Shown one piece after another: positions 52,502 through 61,547 of a stretch of 64,000 bases of DNA. The notes below the pieces were generated by a model. That model did not search any database. It was not told where the DNA came from and saw only the letters and a list, made by a program, of their open reading frames with translations. A program made the translations under genes and the position numbers. Within the stretch, counting starts at the first letter, position 1; every line of letters starts with the position of its first letter. This DNA is from Paraburkholderia aromaticivorans (lineage in GTDB: Bacteria > Pseudomonadota > Gammaproteobacteria > Burkholderiales > Burkholderiaceae). The stretch is taken from contig NZ_CP022992.1 in NCBI RefSeq assembly GCF_002278075.1, positions 124,001 to 188,000 on the forward strand, in the 5' to 3' direction.

Positions 52502-54924
52502 TTTTACAGTAGGAGTATGAAATGAAACGCGAAGATCTGATTGGTGCACACATGGTCATCCGCCGTAACGGTGAGACCGTACCGTTCGACAGAGCGAAGA
52601 TCGCAAACGCGATCGCCAAGGCATTCCTGTACGACGCACACGGCAATCTGTATCGCGCCGGTGTGTCGTCCCTGAGTGCCGCGCAGCGTGTGAAGGTCGA
52701 GGAATTGACCAACGCCGTCTGTGCTGCCCTGAATCGTCGTGGGGAGAGCGCTGCTTTCCGCATCGAGGACATTCAGGACCAGGTGGAACTCTCGCTCATG
52801 CGTAGCGGTGAGCATGAAGTTGCACGCGGGTATGTGCTTTACCGCGAAATGGCTGCGCAGAAGCGCACGCCGGCGCCGAGGCTGGGTCAGTACGATCACA
52901 TCAAGTCGTATCGCCAGCGTGACGGTGCAGTGGTGCCGTTCGATGCAGCCTTCTGGATTGCGATCGTCGAGTCCGTGGTGTTTGGGCTCGAGAGCGTGTC
53001 TGCAAAGGACCTGTTCGACGAAGCAGTCCGGAACCTCTACAACGAGGCGAAGGAGACCGAGATCGAGAATGCGCTGGTTCTTTCGGCGCGTACGAAGATC
53101 GAGGTCGAGCCGCAACACGCGAAAGCGGCCGCACGGCTCGTGCTAGCGTTCCAGCTTGGCCAAGACGTTTTCGGCAAGCCGGTGACGTTGGACGAGGTAG
53201 CGGCAGGCTACGGCGAGGCGTTCATCCGCGGTATCGAGGATGGCGTCAAAGCCGAGCTGCTGACCGAGGATATGTCCAAGGGGTTCGATCTCTTGCGTCT
53301 TGCTTCGGCAATCCGGCCGGAGCGCGATGGACTCCTTGACTATCTCGGCATGCAAACCCTGTACGACCGCTATCTGCTGCACGTCAACGAGCGTCGCATT
53401 GAACTGCCGCAGGCGTTCCTGATGCGTGTGGCGATGGGTCTGGCCCGGGGCGAAATCGAGCGCGAAACCCGTGCGATCGAGTTCTACGAAGTGCTGTCAA
53501 CGTTCGACTACATGTCGAGCACACCGACGCTCTTCAACACGGGCTCGCGCCGGTCGCAGCTGTCGAGCTGCTACCTGACGACCATTTCGGACGATCTCGA
53601 AGGGATCTACGACGGTCTGAAGGAAAACGCTCTGCTGTCGAAGTTCGCCGGCGGTCTGGGCAACGACTGGACGAACGTCCGTGCCATGGGCGCGTGGATC
53701 AAGGGTACCAATGGCAAGTCGCAGGGTGTCGTCCCGTTCCTCAAGGTGGTCAACGACACTGCTGTGGCCGTCAACCAGGGTGGGAAGCGCAAGGGTGCAG
53801 TCTGTGCCTATCTGGAATCGTGGCACCTCGATATCGAGGAGTTTCTGGATCTGCGCAAGAACACCGGAGACGATCGTCGCCGAACGCACGACATGAATAC
53901 GGCGAATTGGATTCCTGACCTGTTCATGAAACGCGTGATGGAAGGCAGCGACTGGACGCTGTTCTCGCCGAACGACGTGCCGGATCTTCACGAATTGTAC
54001 GGCGCAAAGTTCGAGGAGCGCTACGTGCAGTACGAGGCGCAGGCGGATGCCGGCGTTATCAAGTTGTACAAGCGACGTCCGGCCGTTGAACTGTGGCGAA
54101 AGATGCTCGGCATGCTGTTCGAAACCGGCCATCCGTGGATCACGTTCAAGGACCCGTGCAACATCCGTTCCCCGCAGCAACATGTCGGCGTGGTGCATAG
54201 CTCCAACCTGTGCACCGAAATCACGCTGAACACGAGCGACGTGGAAATTGCCGTCTGCAACCTGGGCTCGGTCAACCTGGTCAACCACGTCAAGGATGGC
54301 CAGATCGATCACGAGAAATTGCGTCGTACCGTCCGTATTGCGATGCGGATGCTCGACAACGTGATCGACATGAACTACTACGCGGTGGCGAAGGCTCGTT
54401 CGGCGAACCTGAAGCACCGTCCGGTGGGTCTGGGCCTGATGGGACACCAGGATGCGCTGTACATCCTCGGCATCCCGTTCGGCAGCGAAGCAGCGGTCGA
54501 GTTTTCAGACCGTTCGATGGAGGCTCTGGCGTATTACGCCTACGAGGCTTCGTCGGATCTGGCAGTGGAGCGCGGCGCCTACTCCAGTTTCAAGGGGTCG
54601 CTGTGGTCGAAGGGTGTTCTGCCGTTCGACTCGCTGAAGCTGTTGGCTGAAGCTCGTGGCGAGCAGTACCTCGAAGTCGATCAGAGCATCACGATGGACT
54701 GGGACAGACTGCGGGAGAAGATCCTGAAGCAAGGTATGCGCAACTCCAACTGTATCGCGATCGCGCCGACGGCGACGATCTCGAACATCGTGGGGGTGTC
54801 GGCGTGTATCGAGCCGCAGTTTCAGATGCGGATTTCGGTGATGGTGATCAGCCGTTTCGGCGAACGTGATCAGTTTGGAAGGTGGTGTTGCGCGGTCAAT
54901 GGATTATAGCGAAGGTGATCACGA

Positions 54925-55674
54925 TCAGGATGCGGAGGACTGCTTGGCGTTGGTCTTTCGCATCGATTCCCCCTTCAACGGGAGTTTGTGGGCCTGATGG
55001 ACGAGCCGGTCGAGGATCGCGTCGGCGAGCGTCGGATCCTGCAACCAGGCATGCCAGTGTTCGAGAGGCAGTTGGCTGGTAATGATCGTGGAGCGCGTGC
55101 CAACGCGATCGTCGAGCACTTCGAGCAGATCGTTTCGGGCACCCTGATCGAGATCCTGCAGCCCCCAGTCGTCGAGCAGTAGGACGTCCATCTTGGCGAG
55201 CTGCGCGAGCCGCCGCGTGAAGCTGCCGTCGCCGTGGGCGATCTTCAATTCCTCGAACAGCCGGGCAACGCGGACGTACATCACGGAGAAGCCTTGTCGG
55301 CAGGCCTGCTGACCGAACGCGCACGCAATCCACGTCTTGCCTGCTCCGGTCGGCCCCGTCAGGATGAGGTTTTGTGCATTACGGATCCAGTCGCAACCAG
55401 CAAGTGCGGCGACGACGCTCTTGTCGATGCCGCGGCTCTGCCGGTATTCGATGTCCTCGATGCAGGCCTGGGGATTCTTGAGTTTCGCGGACTTCAGCAG
55501 CCGTTCGAGCCGCCGAGTATCGCGCCAGGCGAGCTCGCGCTCGACGACCATGCCGAAGCGCTCTTCGAACGACAGGCTGGTGCTGGCGGTCAACGCCGCT
55601 TGTTCCTCGAACGCGCGGGCCATGCCGTCGAGCTTCAGGGATTTGAGCTGGGTTAAGGTTTGCTGCATCAACAT
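54925..55674 (-). CDS. istB: IS21 helper ATPase IstB
   Basis: A 249-residue DnaC/DnaA-like AAA+ ATPase. Walker A is [13 protein letters not shown] and Walker B is [15 protein letters not shown]; the sensor region has [15 protein letters not shown]. IstB assembles on target DNA and recruits IstA. It starts 15 bp after the istA stop, the standard IS21 order. Length is typical for the family. Confidence 0.9.
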   Translation of the reverse strand: MLMQQTLTQLKSLKLDGMARAFEEQAALTASTSLSFEERFGMVVERELAWRDTRRLERLLKSAKLKNPQACIEDIEYRQSRGIDKSVVAALAGCDWIRNAQNLILTGPTGAGKTWIACAFGQQACRQGFSVMYVRVARLFEELKIAHGDGSFTRRLAQLAKMDVLLLDDWGLQDLDQGARNDLLEVLDDRVGTRSTIITSQLPLEHWHAWLQDPTLADAILDRLVHQAHKLPLKGESMRKTNAKQSSAS

Positions 55675-55689
55675 CGCGACCTCCTTGGG

Positions 55690-57243
55690 TCAGTGGTAAT
55701 AGTCGGGCCCGCGCACGTTCTCGTGATCGGGCGAATGCCATTCGGTGAGCGGAATCGGGAGCATCGGTTGTCGGTCCAGGCCGGACTCGAGGATCGACAG
55801 AACGGAGCGACGGGTCGGTGAGCCGATCACGAGTGCTCGCTGGCAGGCGGCTTCCAGCCGTTCCTTGCCGTACTTACGCGAGAGCGACAGCAGTCCGAGG
55901 CACGCTCGATATCCCATCTCGGGGTGCGGCCGGTTGGTCAGCAGGTGTTTGACGATTGCCTCGGCACCGGGACCGACGGACGCGCCCCAGTTCAGTAATC
56001 TCCCGGGCGTCCATTCCATGTGGGCACGGTGCGCCGCCGGCATGTGCTCGGGCAACGTTGTATGCTTGTTCCGGAGTCGGCTGCGGGCGTGGGCGGCAAC
56101 GCGCTTGCCGCGGTGCAGGATCTCGACGCCGTGGCGTGTGACGCGCGCATAGACCTCCTGACGTACGAGGCTGTGCGGGACGCTGTAATAGTGATGGTCG
56201 ACTTCGACGTGGTAGTCGATGTTGACGCGGCACTTCACGAAGGTCGCGATCTCGTAGCGGCGGGCCGGCAGCGGGCGTAGCGCTGGTCGGTCAAGCCGCT
56301 CGAACCATTCATGGCGGTTGCCGTCGAGCTTTTTGAACGGACGCCGGTTCAGGTCGGCAATCAGCTTGCCGATCGCCTTGTTCAGCTCGGCCAGGCTGTA
56401 GAAGCGGTGGTTGCGCAGGCGTGCGAGGATCCAGCGCTCGACGATCTGCACGCCGACCTCGACCTTTGCTTTGTCCTGCGGCTTGCGCGGTCGCGCCGGC
56501 AACATGGCGGTCGCGTAGTGGTTCACGAAGTCCTGCGTGGTGTTGCCCAGCACCGGTTCGTAGCGATCCGCCTTGGCGATCAATGCCTTGGGGTTGTCGG
56601 GCACCAGCAACTCGGGAACGCCGCCGTAGAATTCCAACGCGTCGATCAGGCTGCCGATCCAGTCGGGCATGGTCTCGGAACGCGTCGCACATGCATAGGT
56701 GTAGTTCGAGGCGCCGAGAACGGCCACGAACACGTGGGCCTTGAACGCGACGCCGCCGTCGCGGCCGAGGATCGGCACGGTTTGCCCGGCGAAGTCGGCG
56801 AACAGCTTCTCGCCGGCGCGGTGTTGCTGGCGCATCGAGCGCTTCAGCGCCGCAGCCCAGTCCTTGTACCGCTGGCAGAACTGCGTATAGCGATAGGTGC
56901 GTTGGCCTGGGTGAGCCTCGACGTACTCCTCCCAGAGCAGTTGCAGCGTCACGCCCTTGCGGCGCAGGTCGCGGTGCATCGCCGCGTAATCCGGTTCGAC
57001 CCGGCGGGTCGGGACCGCGGTTTCCTCCGGCAGGTCCAACCTGATCTCGAGCTCGTCGTCGGCGAGCGGTTCGACGGTAGCCCAGTCGAGGCCCGCCGCG
57101 CTCGCGCGCGCGGCGTATGCCGAGATGGCGCCGACGCTGATGCCGATCGCGCGGCTGATCTGGCGGTGCGACAGGCCGCACGCCCACTTCAGCCGCAGTA
57201 CTTCCTTCAGTTTGCGCATGCTCATCCGATGTGCCGGCATCAA
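55690..57243 (-). CDS. istA: IS21 transposase IstA
   Basis: A 517-residue transposase. An N-terminal helix-turn-helix (LSHRQISRAIGISVGAISAY, about 24-45) precedes a DDE rve core with candidate Asp in LFADFAGQTVPI, Asp in LLVPDNPKALIAKADRYEP and Glu in KAKVEVGVQIVERW. A C-terminal beta-barrel region (VDHHYYSVPHSLVRQEVYA) follows. It cuts and joins IS21 ends as a multimer bound to the terminal repeats. The start at 57243 follows a purine-rich ribosome binding site. Confidence 0.9.
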   Translation of the reverse strand: MMPAHRMSMRKLKEVLRLKWACGLSHRQISRAIGISVGAISAYAARASAAGLDWATVEPLADDELEIRLDLPEETAVPTRRVEPDYAAMHRDLRRKGVTLQLLWEEYVEAHPGQRTYRYTQFCQRYKDWAAALKRSMRQQHRAGEKLFADFAGQTVPILGRDGGVAFKAHVFVAVLGASNYTYACATRSETMPDWIGSLIDALEFYGGVPELLVPDNPKALIAKADRYEPVLGNTTQDFVNHYATAMLPARPRKPQDKAKVEVGVQIVERWILARLRNHRFYSLAELNKAIGKLIADLNRRPFKKLDGNRHEWFERLDRPALRPLPARRYEIATFVKCRVNIDYHVEVDHHYYSVPHSLVRQEVYARVTRHGVEILHRGKRVAAHARSRLRNKHTTLPEHMPAAHRAHMEWTPGRLLNWGASVGPGAEAIVKHLLTNRPHPEMGYRACLGLLSLSRKYGKERLEAACQRALVIGSPTRRSVLSILESGLDRQPMLPIPLTEWHSPDHENVRGPDYYH

Positions 57244-57319
57244 CCTGTCCCCTAAAAAGGATCAAGGCTAACGCCCGTCGTTGATCACATGCGCAACACC
57301 ACCGCCGAGCCAGAACGGC

Positions 57320-57523
57320 TATCCCGTTTCGGTCGAGTGATCAGCTGTTTCGGTTCACTGATCACTCATTCCGGGAACGTGATCACCCGTTTCGGCAAGA
57401 TGATCGCTCGTTTCGGAAACCGGTGATCAGCGATCACCTTCGACCGAAACGGCCGATCACCATCAATCGGAACCACCGATCACGTTCAACCGAAATCGCT
57501 GATCACGTTCGCCGAAATACGCA
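57320..57523. repeat. Two opposed arrays of IS21 terminal repeats
   Basis: Five GTTTCGG-N-TGATCA units (about 57328-57420, period near 21) are followed by units in the opposite orientation (CGGCCGATCACC, CACCGATCACG, CGCTGATCACG; 57440-57523). Repeats of this kind are IstA sites. The left end of the element carries at least two units (54827-54875). Confidence 0.7.
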
Positions 57524-58098
57524 GTTTCAGAACCTGTACGTGAAGTCGAATCTGTCCGGGGAGTTCACTCTGGTCAACGAGTACCTGATTGCCGATCTGA
57601 AGAAGCTCGGCATCTGGGACGAGTTGATGCTGGCCGACCTGAAGTATTACGACGGGTCTGTTCAGCGCATCGACCGCATTCCGGAGGAGATCAAGGCGCG
57701 CTATGCAACGGCGTTCGAGATCGACCCGAAGTGGCTTGTGGAGGGAGCTGCCCGCCGGCAGAAGTGGATCGACCAGGCTCAGTCGCTGAACATCTACATG
57801 GCCGGCGCGTCGGGCAAGAAGCTGGACGAGGTCTACAAGCTGGCGTGGGTTCGCGGTCTGAAAACGACCTACTACCTGCGCACGATGGCGGCTACGTCCG
57901 TAGAAAAGTCGACCGTGGCATCGGGAACGCTCAACGCGGTTACCCCGCCGGCTTTGGCCGCTGTTGCTCCGCAGGTCACCACGGAGCCGGCTCTGGAAGC
58001 GGACGGTCCGGTCTGCACGATGCGTCCGGGCGATCCGGGCTTCGACGAGTGCGAGGCCTGCCAGTAGGGTCTACTGGTGGACTCGTGATGTCTTAATC

Positions 58099-58124
58099 GC
58101 AGGACGGCCTTCGGGCTGTCCTGC
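58099..58124 (+). promoter_or_regulatory. Hairpin between nrdA and nrdB
   Basis: GCAGGACGGCC pairs with GGCTGTCCTGC around a short TTCG-type loop, 24 bp before the nrdB start. It is followed by TCTTCTCGTTTTGGAG, so it may slow read-through or protect the nrdB mRNA. Confidence 0.5.
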
Positions 58125-58147
58125 CTCTTCTCGTTTTGGAGTTTGAG

Positions 58148-59221
58148 ATGGAAATATCTTCATCCTTCGGCGCGGTTGCTCACGCGCATGCAGGTGGCGC
58201 CGCCGGTCGTATCGATGCTGCTGACAAGAGGATCATCAACGGCAAGACCGATGTGAACCAGCTCGTACCGTTCAAGTACAAATGGGCCTGGGAAAAGTAT
58301 CTGGCTGGTTGCGCGAACCACTGGATGCCGCAGGAGATCAACATGGCGCGGGACATTGCGCTGTGGAAAGACCCGAACGGCTTGACGGCCGACGAGCGTC
58401 GGATCATCACCCGGAATCTGGGGTTCTTCACGACTGCCGACTCGCTGGCTGCGAACAACATCGTGCTCGGTACCTACCGGCACATTACCGCACCGGAATG
58501 TCGCCAGTTCCTGCTTCGGCAGGCGTTTGAGGAGGCCGTGCACACGCACGCCTACCAATACATCGTGGAGTCCCTTGGACTGGACGAAGGGGAGGTCTTC
58601 AATGCCTATCGAGAGGTTGCTTCGATCAAGGCAAAGGACGATTTCCTGATCCCGTTCATCGAGACCTTGACCGATCCGTCGTTCACGACGGGAACGGTCG
58701 AGAACGATCAGAAGCTGCTTTTGAGCTTGATCGTTTTCGCATGTCTGATGGAAGGCCTGTTCTTCTATGTCGGCTTTACGCAGATCCTGTCGTTGGGCCG
58801 GCAGAACAAGATGACGGGTGCGGCGGAGCAGTACCAGTACATCCTCCGGGATGAGTCGATGCACTGTAATTTCGGTATCGACCTGATCAATGCGATCAAG
58901 CTGGAGAATCCGCACCTGTGGACGGAATCGTTCAAGCGGAAGGTGGACGAGGTATTCAAGGAAGCTGTACGCCTCGAATATCAGTACGCGGAGGACACCA
59001 TGCCCCGCGGCGTCCTCGGTCTGAACGCCGGTCTGTTCAAAGGATATCTGCGTTTCATTGCCAACCGGCGAAAGACGCAGATCGGTCTCAACCCGGATTT
59101 CGAGGGCGAGACGAACCCATTTCCGTGGATGAGCGAAATGCTCGATCTTCGGAAAGAGCGCAACTTCTTCGAGACTCGAGTGATCGAGTACCAAACGGGC
59201 GGCGCTCTGAGCTGGGATTGA
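58148..59221 (+). CDS. nrdB: Class Ia ribonucleotide reductase small subunit
   Basis: A 357-residue R2 subunit. The di-iron and radical residues follow the standard pattern: Glu-x2-His-x3-Tyr in [12 protein letters not shown] (Tyr radical), an upstream Asp in [12 protein letters not shown], and Glu/Glu-x2-His in [11 protein letters not shown] and [12 protein letters not shown]. It would supply the tyrosyl radical to NrdA. The ATG at 58148 has TTTGGAG seven bases upstream. The gene appears intact although nrdA is broken, so it could only work with a chromosomal NrdA, or is now useless. Confidence 0.9.
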   Translation: MEISSSFGAVAHAHAGGAAGRIDAADKRIINGKTDVNQLVPFKYKWAWEKYLAGCANHWMPQEINMARDIALWKDPNGLTADERRIITRNLGFFTTADSLAANNIVLGTYRHITAPECRQFLLRQAFEEAVHTHAYQYIVESLGLDEGEVFNAYREVASIKAKDDFLIPFIETLTDPSFTTGTVENDQKLLLSLIVFACLMEGLFFYVGFTQILSLGRQNKMTGAAEQYQYILRDESMHCNFGIDLINAIKLENPHLWTESFKRKVDEVFKEAVRLEYQYAEDTMPRGVLGLNAGLFKGYLRFIANRRKTQIGLNPDFEGETNPFPWMSEMLDLRKERNFFETRVIEYQTGGALSWD

Positions 59222-59263
59222 TGGTTGCGGTCGCTGGCGTTGCCAGCAGCAGTGACTACGTGC

Positions 59264-59293
59264 GGCACCCGGATTTCCGGGTGCCATTTTTTT
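59264..59293 (+). terminator. Terminator after nrdB
   Basis: GGCACCCGGA pairs perfectly with TCCGGGTGCC, followed by ATTTTTTT. The ribosome binding site of the next gene (ATGGAG) follows within 10 bp, so it also sits in that gene's leader. Confidence 0.85.
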
Positions 59294-59307
59294 AAATGGA
59301 GAAATCT

Positions 59308-59742
59308 ATGAAACACAAGCGCAGTAAAAGCAAGAATCCGCGGGCAATCCGCGTCGAGCAGGCAAAGGCTCGCGAGGCCAATGCCAGATGTCACCTTGAA
59401 TCGACGAGAACCGAGCTGAAGCTGGCTCGCAAGCGAATCGGGGAATTGGAATCCGAAGCACAAGGTCTTCGCGAGAAGGCTCTAGAAAAGGGTTCCAGCA
59501 AGAAGTTGGGTAGGGACGTGTTCCAGGACGGACTGTTCTTCTTCGTTATTGCCCTGCTTCTTGAAGTCGGGAAGCCCTTTCTGGAAACGGAGTTTGAAAT
59601 CCAGGGGGAGAGCTCCCAGACGGCCATCATCGTGGTAGTCATGCTCGTGATGGCAATGCTGTACTGGGGTGCGAAGAAGGTCGATTCCCGGCTCGAGGCT
59701 CGAGGGAGGCAACTCCTGAAGCATCAGCCGTCGGGAACGTAA
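59308..59742 (+). CDS. Membrane protein with coiled coil (144 residues)
   Basis: A 144-residue protein: basic N-terminus, a coiled coil (about 20-65: RTELKLARKRIGELESEAQG) and two membrane segments (DGLFFFVIALLLEVGKPFL and AIIVVVMLVMAMLYWGAKK). ATG 59308 is preferred over ATG 59296 because GGAG of the latter codon forms the ribosome binding site. Function unknown. The layout suggests a membrane scaffold. The stop codon overlaps an iteron-like motif. Confidence 0.6.
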   Translation: MKHKRSKSKNPRAIRVEQAKAREANARCHLESTRTELKLARKRIGELESEAQGLREKALEKGSSKKLGRDVFQDGLFFFVIALLLEVGKPFLETEFEIQGESSQTAIIVVVMLVMAMLYWGAKKVDSRLEARGRQLLKHQPSGT

Positions 59743-59753
59743 AAGTGGTTACC
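59739..59753 (-). promoter_or_regulatory. Iteron-like GGTAACC-N2-TTTTAC motif
   Basis: GGTAACCACTTTTAC on the minus strand is identical to the iteron at 34057 in the second origin. It overlaps the stop of the 59308 gene, far from the origin. Confidence 0.6.
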
Positions 59754-59776
59754 TATTCGACATCCAGTGTGACCCG

Positions 59777-59800
59777 AGACCCTGCTTCGGCAGGGTCTTT
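59777..59800 (+). terminator. Terminator with TTCG tetraloop
   Basis: AGACCCTGC pairs with GCAGGGTCT around TTCG, followed by TTT. It closes the 59308 unit. Confidence 0.8.
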
Positions 59801-59818
59801 CCACATGGCTGCGAAAAT

Positions 59819-59848
59819 TTCCCGACAAGAATTCACCTGTACTATAAT
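59819..59848 (+). promoter_or_regulatory. Promoter with overlapping operator-like motif
   Basis: TATAAT at 59843-59848 with a weak -35 region at 59819-59824, which coincides with TTCCCGACAAGAA, a variant of the recurring 13-bp motif. Transcription would start near 59855 and run into the structured leader of the 60165 gene. Confidence 0.55.
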
Positions 59849-59915
59849 TTTGCTACCTAGCTGGGGGTCGATACTAGCCTGAGCCGGAAATCGGCACTTT
59901 TCCCTTCCTGAGACG

Positions 59916-59973
59916 TCACAAGCATGCATGAGGTGGATGCTTGTGAGGTTTTTTGTGCTACGGCACAGAAGGG
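59916..59973 (+). ncRNA. Two-hairpin leader RNA element, copy A
   Basis: TCACAAGCAT pairs with ATGCTTGTGA (59916-59946), then GGTTTTTT, then a second hairpin GTGC-TACG-GCAC (59955-59966), then AGAAGGG. Copy B at 61548-61602 has the same layout with different paired bases. It lies in the leader of the RNR-like gene. Could be a cis-acting regulator; the U-run after hairpin 1 could also terminate transcription. Confidence 0.55.
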
Positions 59974-60092
59974 CTGCCTGGTATGCCCGTCCCGCGTTTG
60001 ATCTGGACTCCCCAGGCCTCAGGGTTTATCCCTCACGTCCTGCCTTTCCGTTCTGGATAGGCAATTCTCCTTTCATGTGTTCTTGGTTTCGA

Positions 60093-60128
60093 GGCCCCCC
60101 AGAGCGATCCGCAACGTTCTGGGGGGCC
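60093..60128 (+). promoter_or_regulatory. Leader hairpin before the RNR-like gene
   Basis: GGCCCCCCAGA pairs exactly with TCTGGGGGGCC around a 14-base loop, 25 bp before the ribosome binding site AAGGAG. Confidence 0.6.
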
Positions 60129-60164
60129 CCGATTCCGGGGTTCACGTTCGACAAGGAGATCAAC

Positions 60165-61493
60165 ATGAACGTCCAACCCCAGGTGTCTGATACCCAGATC
60201 ATGGTGCAAACGGGGCGGGGGCTCCCCAGCATTGCTGATGGGCTTCCCCAACCCCGTTCCGCCTTTCCTGCGTTGGCCCGTCGCGCGTTCGAAGAAGAGG
60301 GCGCCTCGGACCCATGTCTGAGCCCGAGACTGGCAATCAGTCTGGCTACTTCAAGAGAGAGTTCTGCATATGATGTCCTGGCCGATGTCGTGATGGCCGG
60401 ACACGAGGGTTTGCCGCTGCTCGTCGATACGTCGGCGCCAGTGACATCCACGGATGAGACGATTTTCATCGATTCCTCCCGCGGGTTGCTTCTGCACTCG
60501 ATCGGACGGCTCTATGAGTCGTCGCGACGGGGCAGCCTGTTGGACGGTGCGTTTCCGATGGTCGTGATCAGCGAGGATCATCTTGCTGACGCGGCATCGT
60601 TGGGAACCACGGAAACGTATGTTCGTGTCGGCAACGGCCGGCGCGGATCAAGCGCGCTAGTCGCGCAGTCGCTGATCGCATTTGAGTCTCTCGGGACGGG
60701 GGTCAGCGGCGTATTTTTCGACGAGAGTTCAGTGGTTCGGGATGGTTGCGGCGGCATCTTCGGAACGAATTCCGGGTTTGTCGGCGCGAACGAGGCGGTC
60801 ACGGGGATCGTTTTGAACTTGTGTGATTACCTCGTGGAAATTCCTGGCAAGAACACCCAGCTCGACGGCAGGCGGCTCAAGGAGCACGTCCGCCTGGCGG
60901 TTCGCGATCTTGACGCGATGCACGACGTTCATGCGACCGGCGGGAATCTGGAGCGATCCAGTGAGGCCCGACGCATCGCCATCGGAATCTCGGGCATTGC
61001 CTCGGCACTCCAGAAGTTTGGGAGCGCAGGGGACGCGGATAAAGCCAACGCGGCGCTTGTACAGGTGGCTGGGATGATCCGTGATGAAGCCCATGACGCC
61101 TCGTGCGATCTCGCACAGGAACGTGGCGCTTCGGCATGGTTCGATTGCGCGGAATTCGATGCCGGACCCATGTCGGAACTGCTGTCGCCACAAGTGGCGG
61201 AGCGCGTCCGCATGTATGGACTCAGGAACGTGCAGATTTTCGGGTGGGCCCTGGTTGCGGACCGTCCGGTTTCTGCGCACGCCGTCGGACTGACGTCGGA
61301 CGGATGTATCGATGCGGTGCGAACCGCGGAGGGGGTCGGCCAGCAGTTGCAATGGCATACTGCGATTTCGGAAGCCATCGGCACGAAGTACCTTGCAGAG
61401 GTACTGGTACCGGACAACTGGGGCGCTGAGCAGGTGGGGAAACTCGCCGCGCGGTGTCAACAGGGAGGCCTCTGGGGCGTGTCTGTACGCTGA
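60165..61493 (+). CDS. Degenerate ribonucleotide-reductase-like protein
   Basis: A 442-residue protein with no stated family, but its middle part (about 215-330) aligns by eye with NrdA residues 575-680. Matching stretches are LNLCDYLVEI with CNLGSVNLVN, VRLAVRDLDAMHDVH with VRIAMRMLDNVIDMN, RRIAIGISGIASAL with HRPVGLGLMGHQDAL, and ASCDLAQERGASAWF with ASSDLAVERGAYSSF. The Asn-x-Cys-x-Glu active-site loop and the C-terminal redox cysteines are absent, and the ATP-cone is missing. It is probably a pseudoenzyme, perhaps regulatory or structural. ATG 60165 has AAGGAG eight bases upstream. Its leader holds several RNA structures. Confidence 0.7.
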   Translation: MNVQPQVSDTQIMVQTGRGLPSIADGLPQPRSAFPALARRAFEEEGASDPCLSPRLAISLATSRESSAYDVLADVVMAGHEGLPLLVDTSAPVTSTDETIFIDSSRGLLLHSIGRLYESSRRGSLLDGAFPMVVISEDHLADAASLGTTETYVRVGNGRRGSSALVAQSLIAFESLGTGVSGVFFDESSVVRDGCGGIFGTNSGFVGANEAVTGIVLNLCDYLVEIPGKNTQLDGRRLKEHVRLAVRDLDAMHDVHATGGNLERSSEARRIAIGISGIASALQKFGSAGDADKANAALVQVAGMIRDEAHDASCDLAQERGASAWFDCAEFDAGPMSELLSPQVAERVRMYGLRNVQIFGWALVADRPVSAHAVGLTSDGCIDAVRTAEGVGQQLQWHTAISEAIGTKYLAEVLVPDNWGAEQVGKLAARCQQGGLWGVSVR

Positions 61494-61547
61494 TAGCGTA
61501 CGGCGGCCGTGCATATGGGCTTGGCCGGCCCATTTAGTCGCGAGACT

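Larger units (their letters stand above)
54827..57523 (-). mobile_element. IS21-family element inserted in nrdA (2,697 bp)
   Basis: The element begins TGCGGATTTCGG and ends with the related inverse (CCGAAATACGCA), the TG...CA form of IS21. An 8-bp target duplication GTTTCAGA flanks it (54819-54826 and 57524-57531). It encodes IstA and IstB on the minus strand, and repeated TTTCGG...TGATCA motifs lie at both ends. Confidence 0.95.
52522..58067 (+). pseudogene. nrdA: Class Ia ribonucleotide reductase large subunit, split by IS21-like element
   Basis: The 5' part (52522-54826) and 3' part (57532-58067) join in frame (EPQFQ to [12 protein letters not shown]) when the IS21-like element and one 8-bp target repeat are removed, giving 946 residues. 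Features: an N-terminal ATP-cone (VIRRNGETVPFDRAKIANAI), an active-site Cys in SQLSSCYLTT, the Asn-x-Cys-x-Glu loop in SSNLCTEITLNT, and the C-terminal redox pair in CEACQ. The intact gene would have made NrdA for dNTP supply with NrdB (58148). At present the frame ends after 795 residues inside the IS, losing the C-terminal 178 residues, so it should be inactive. Confidence 0.9.
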
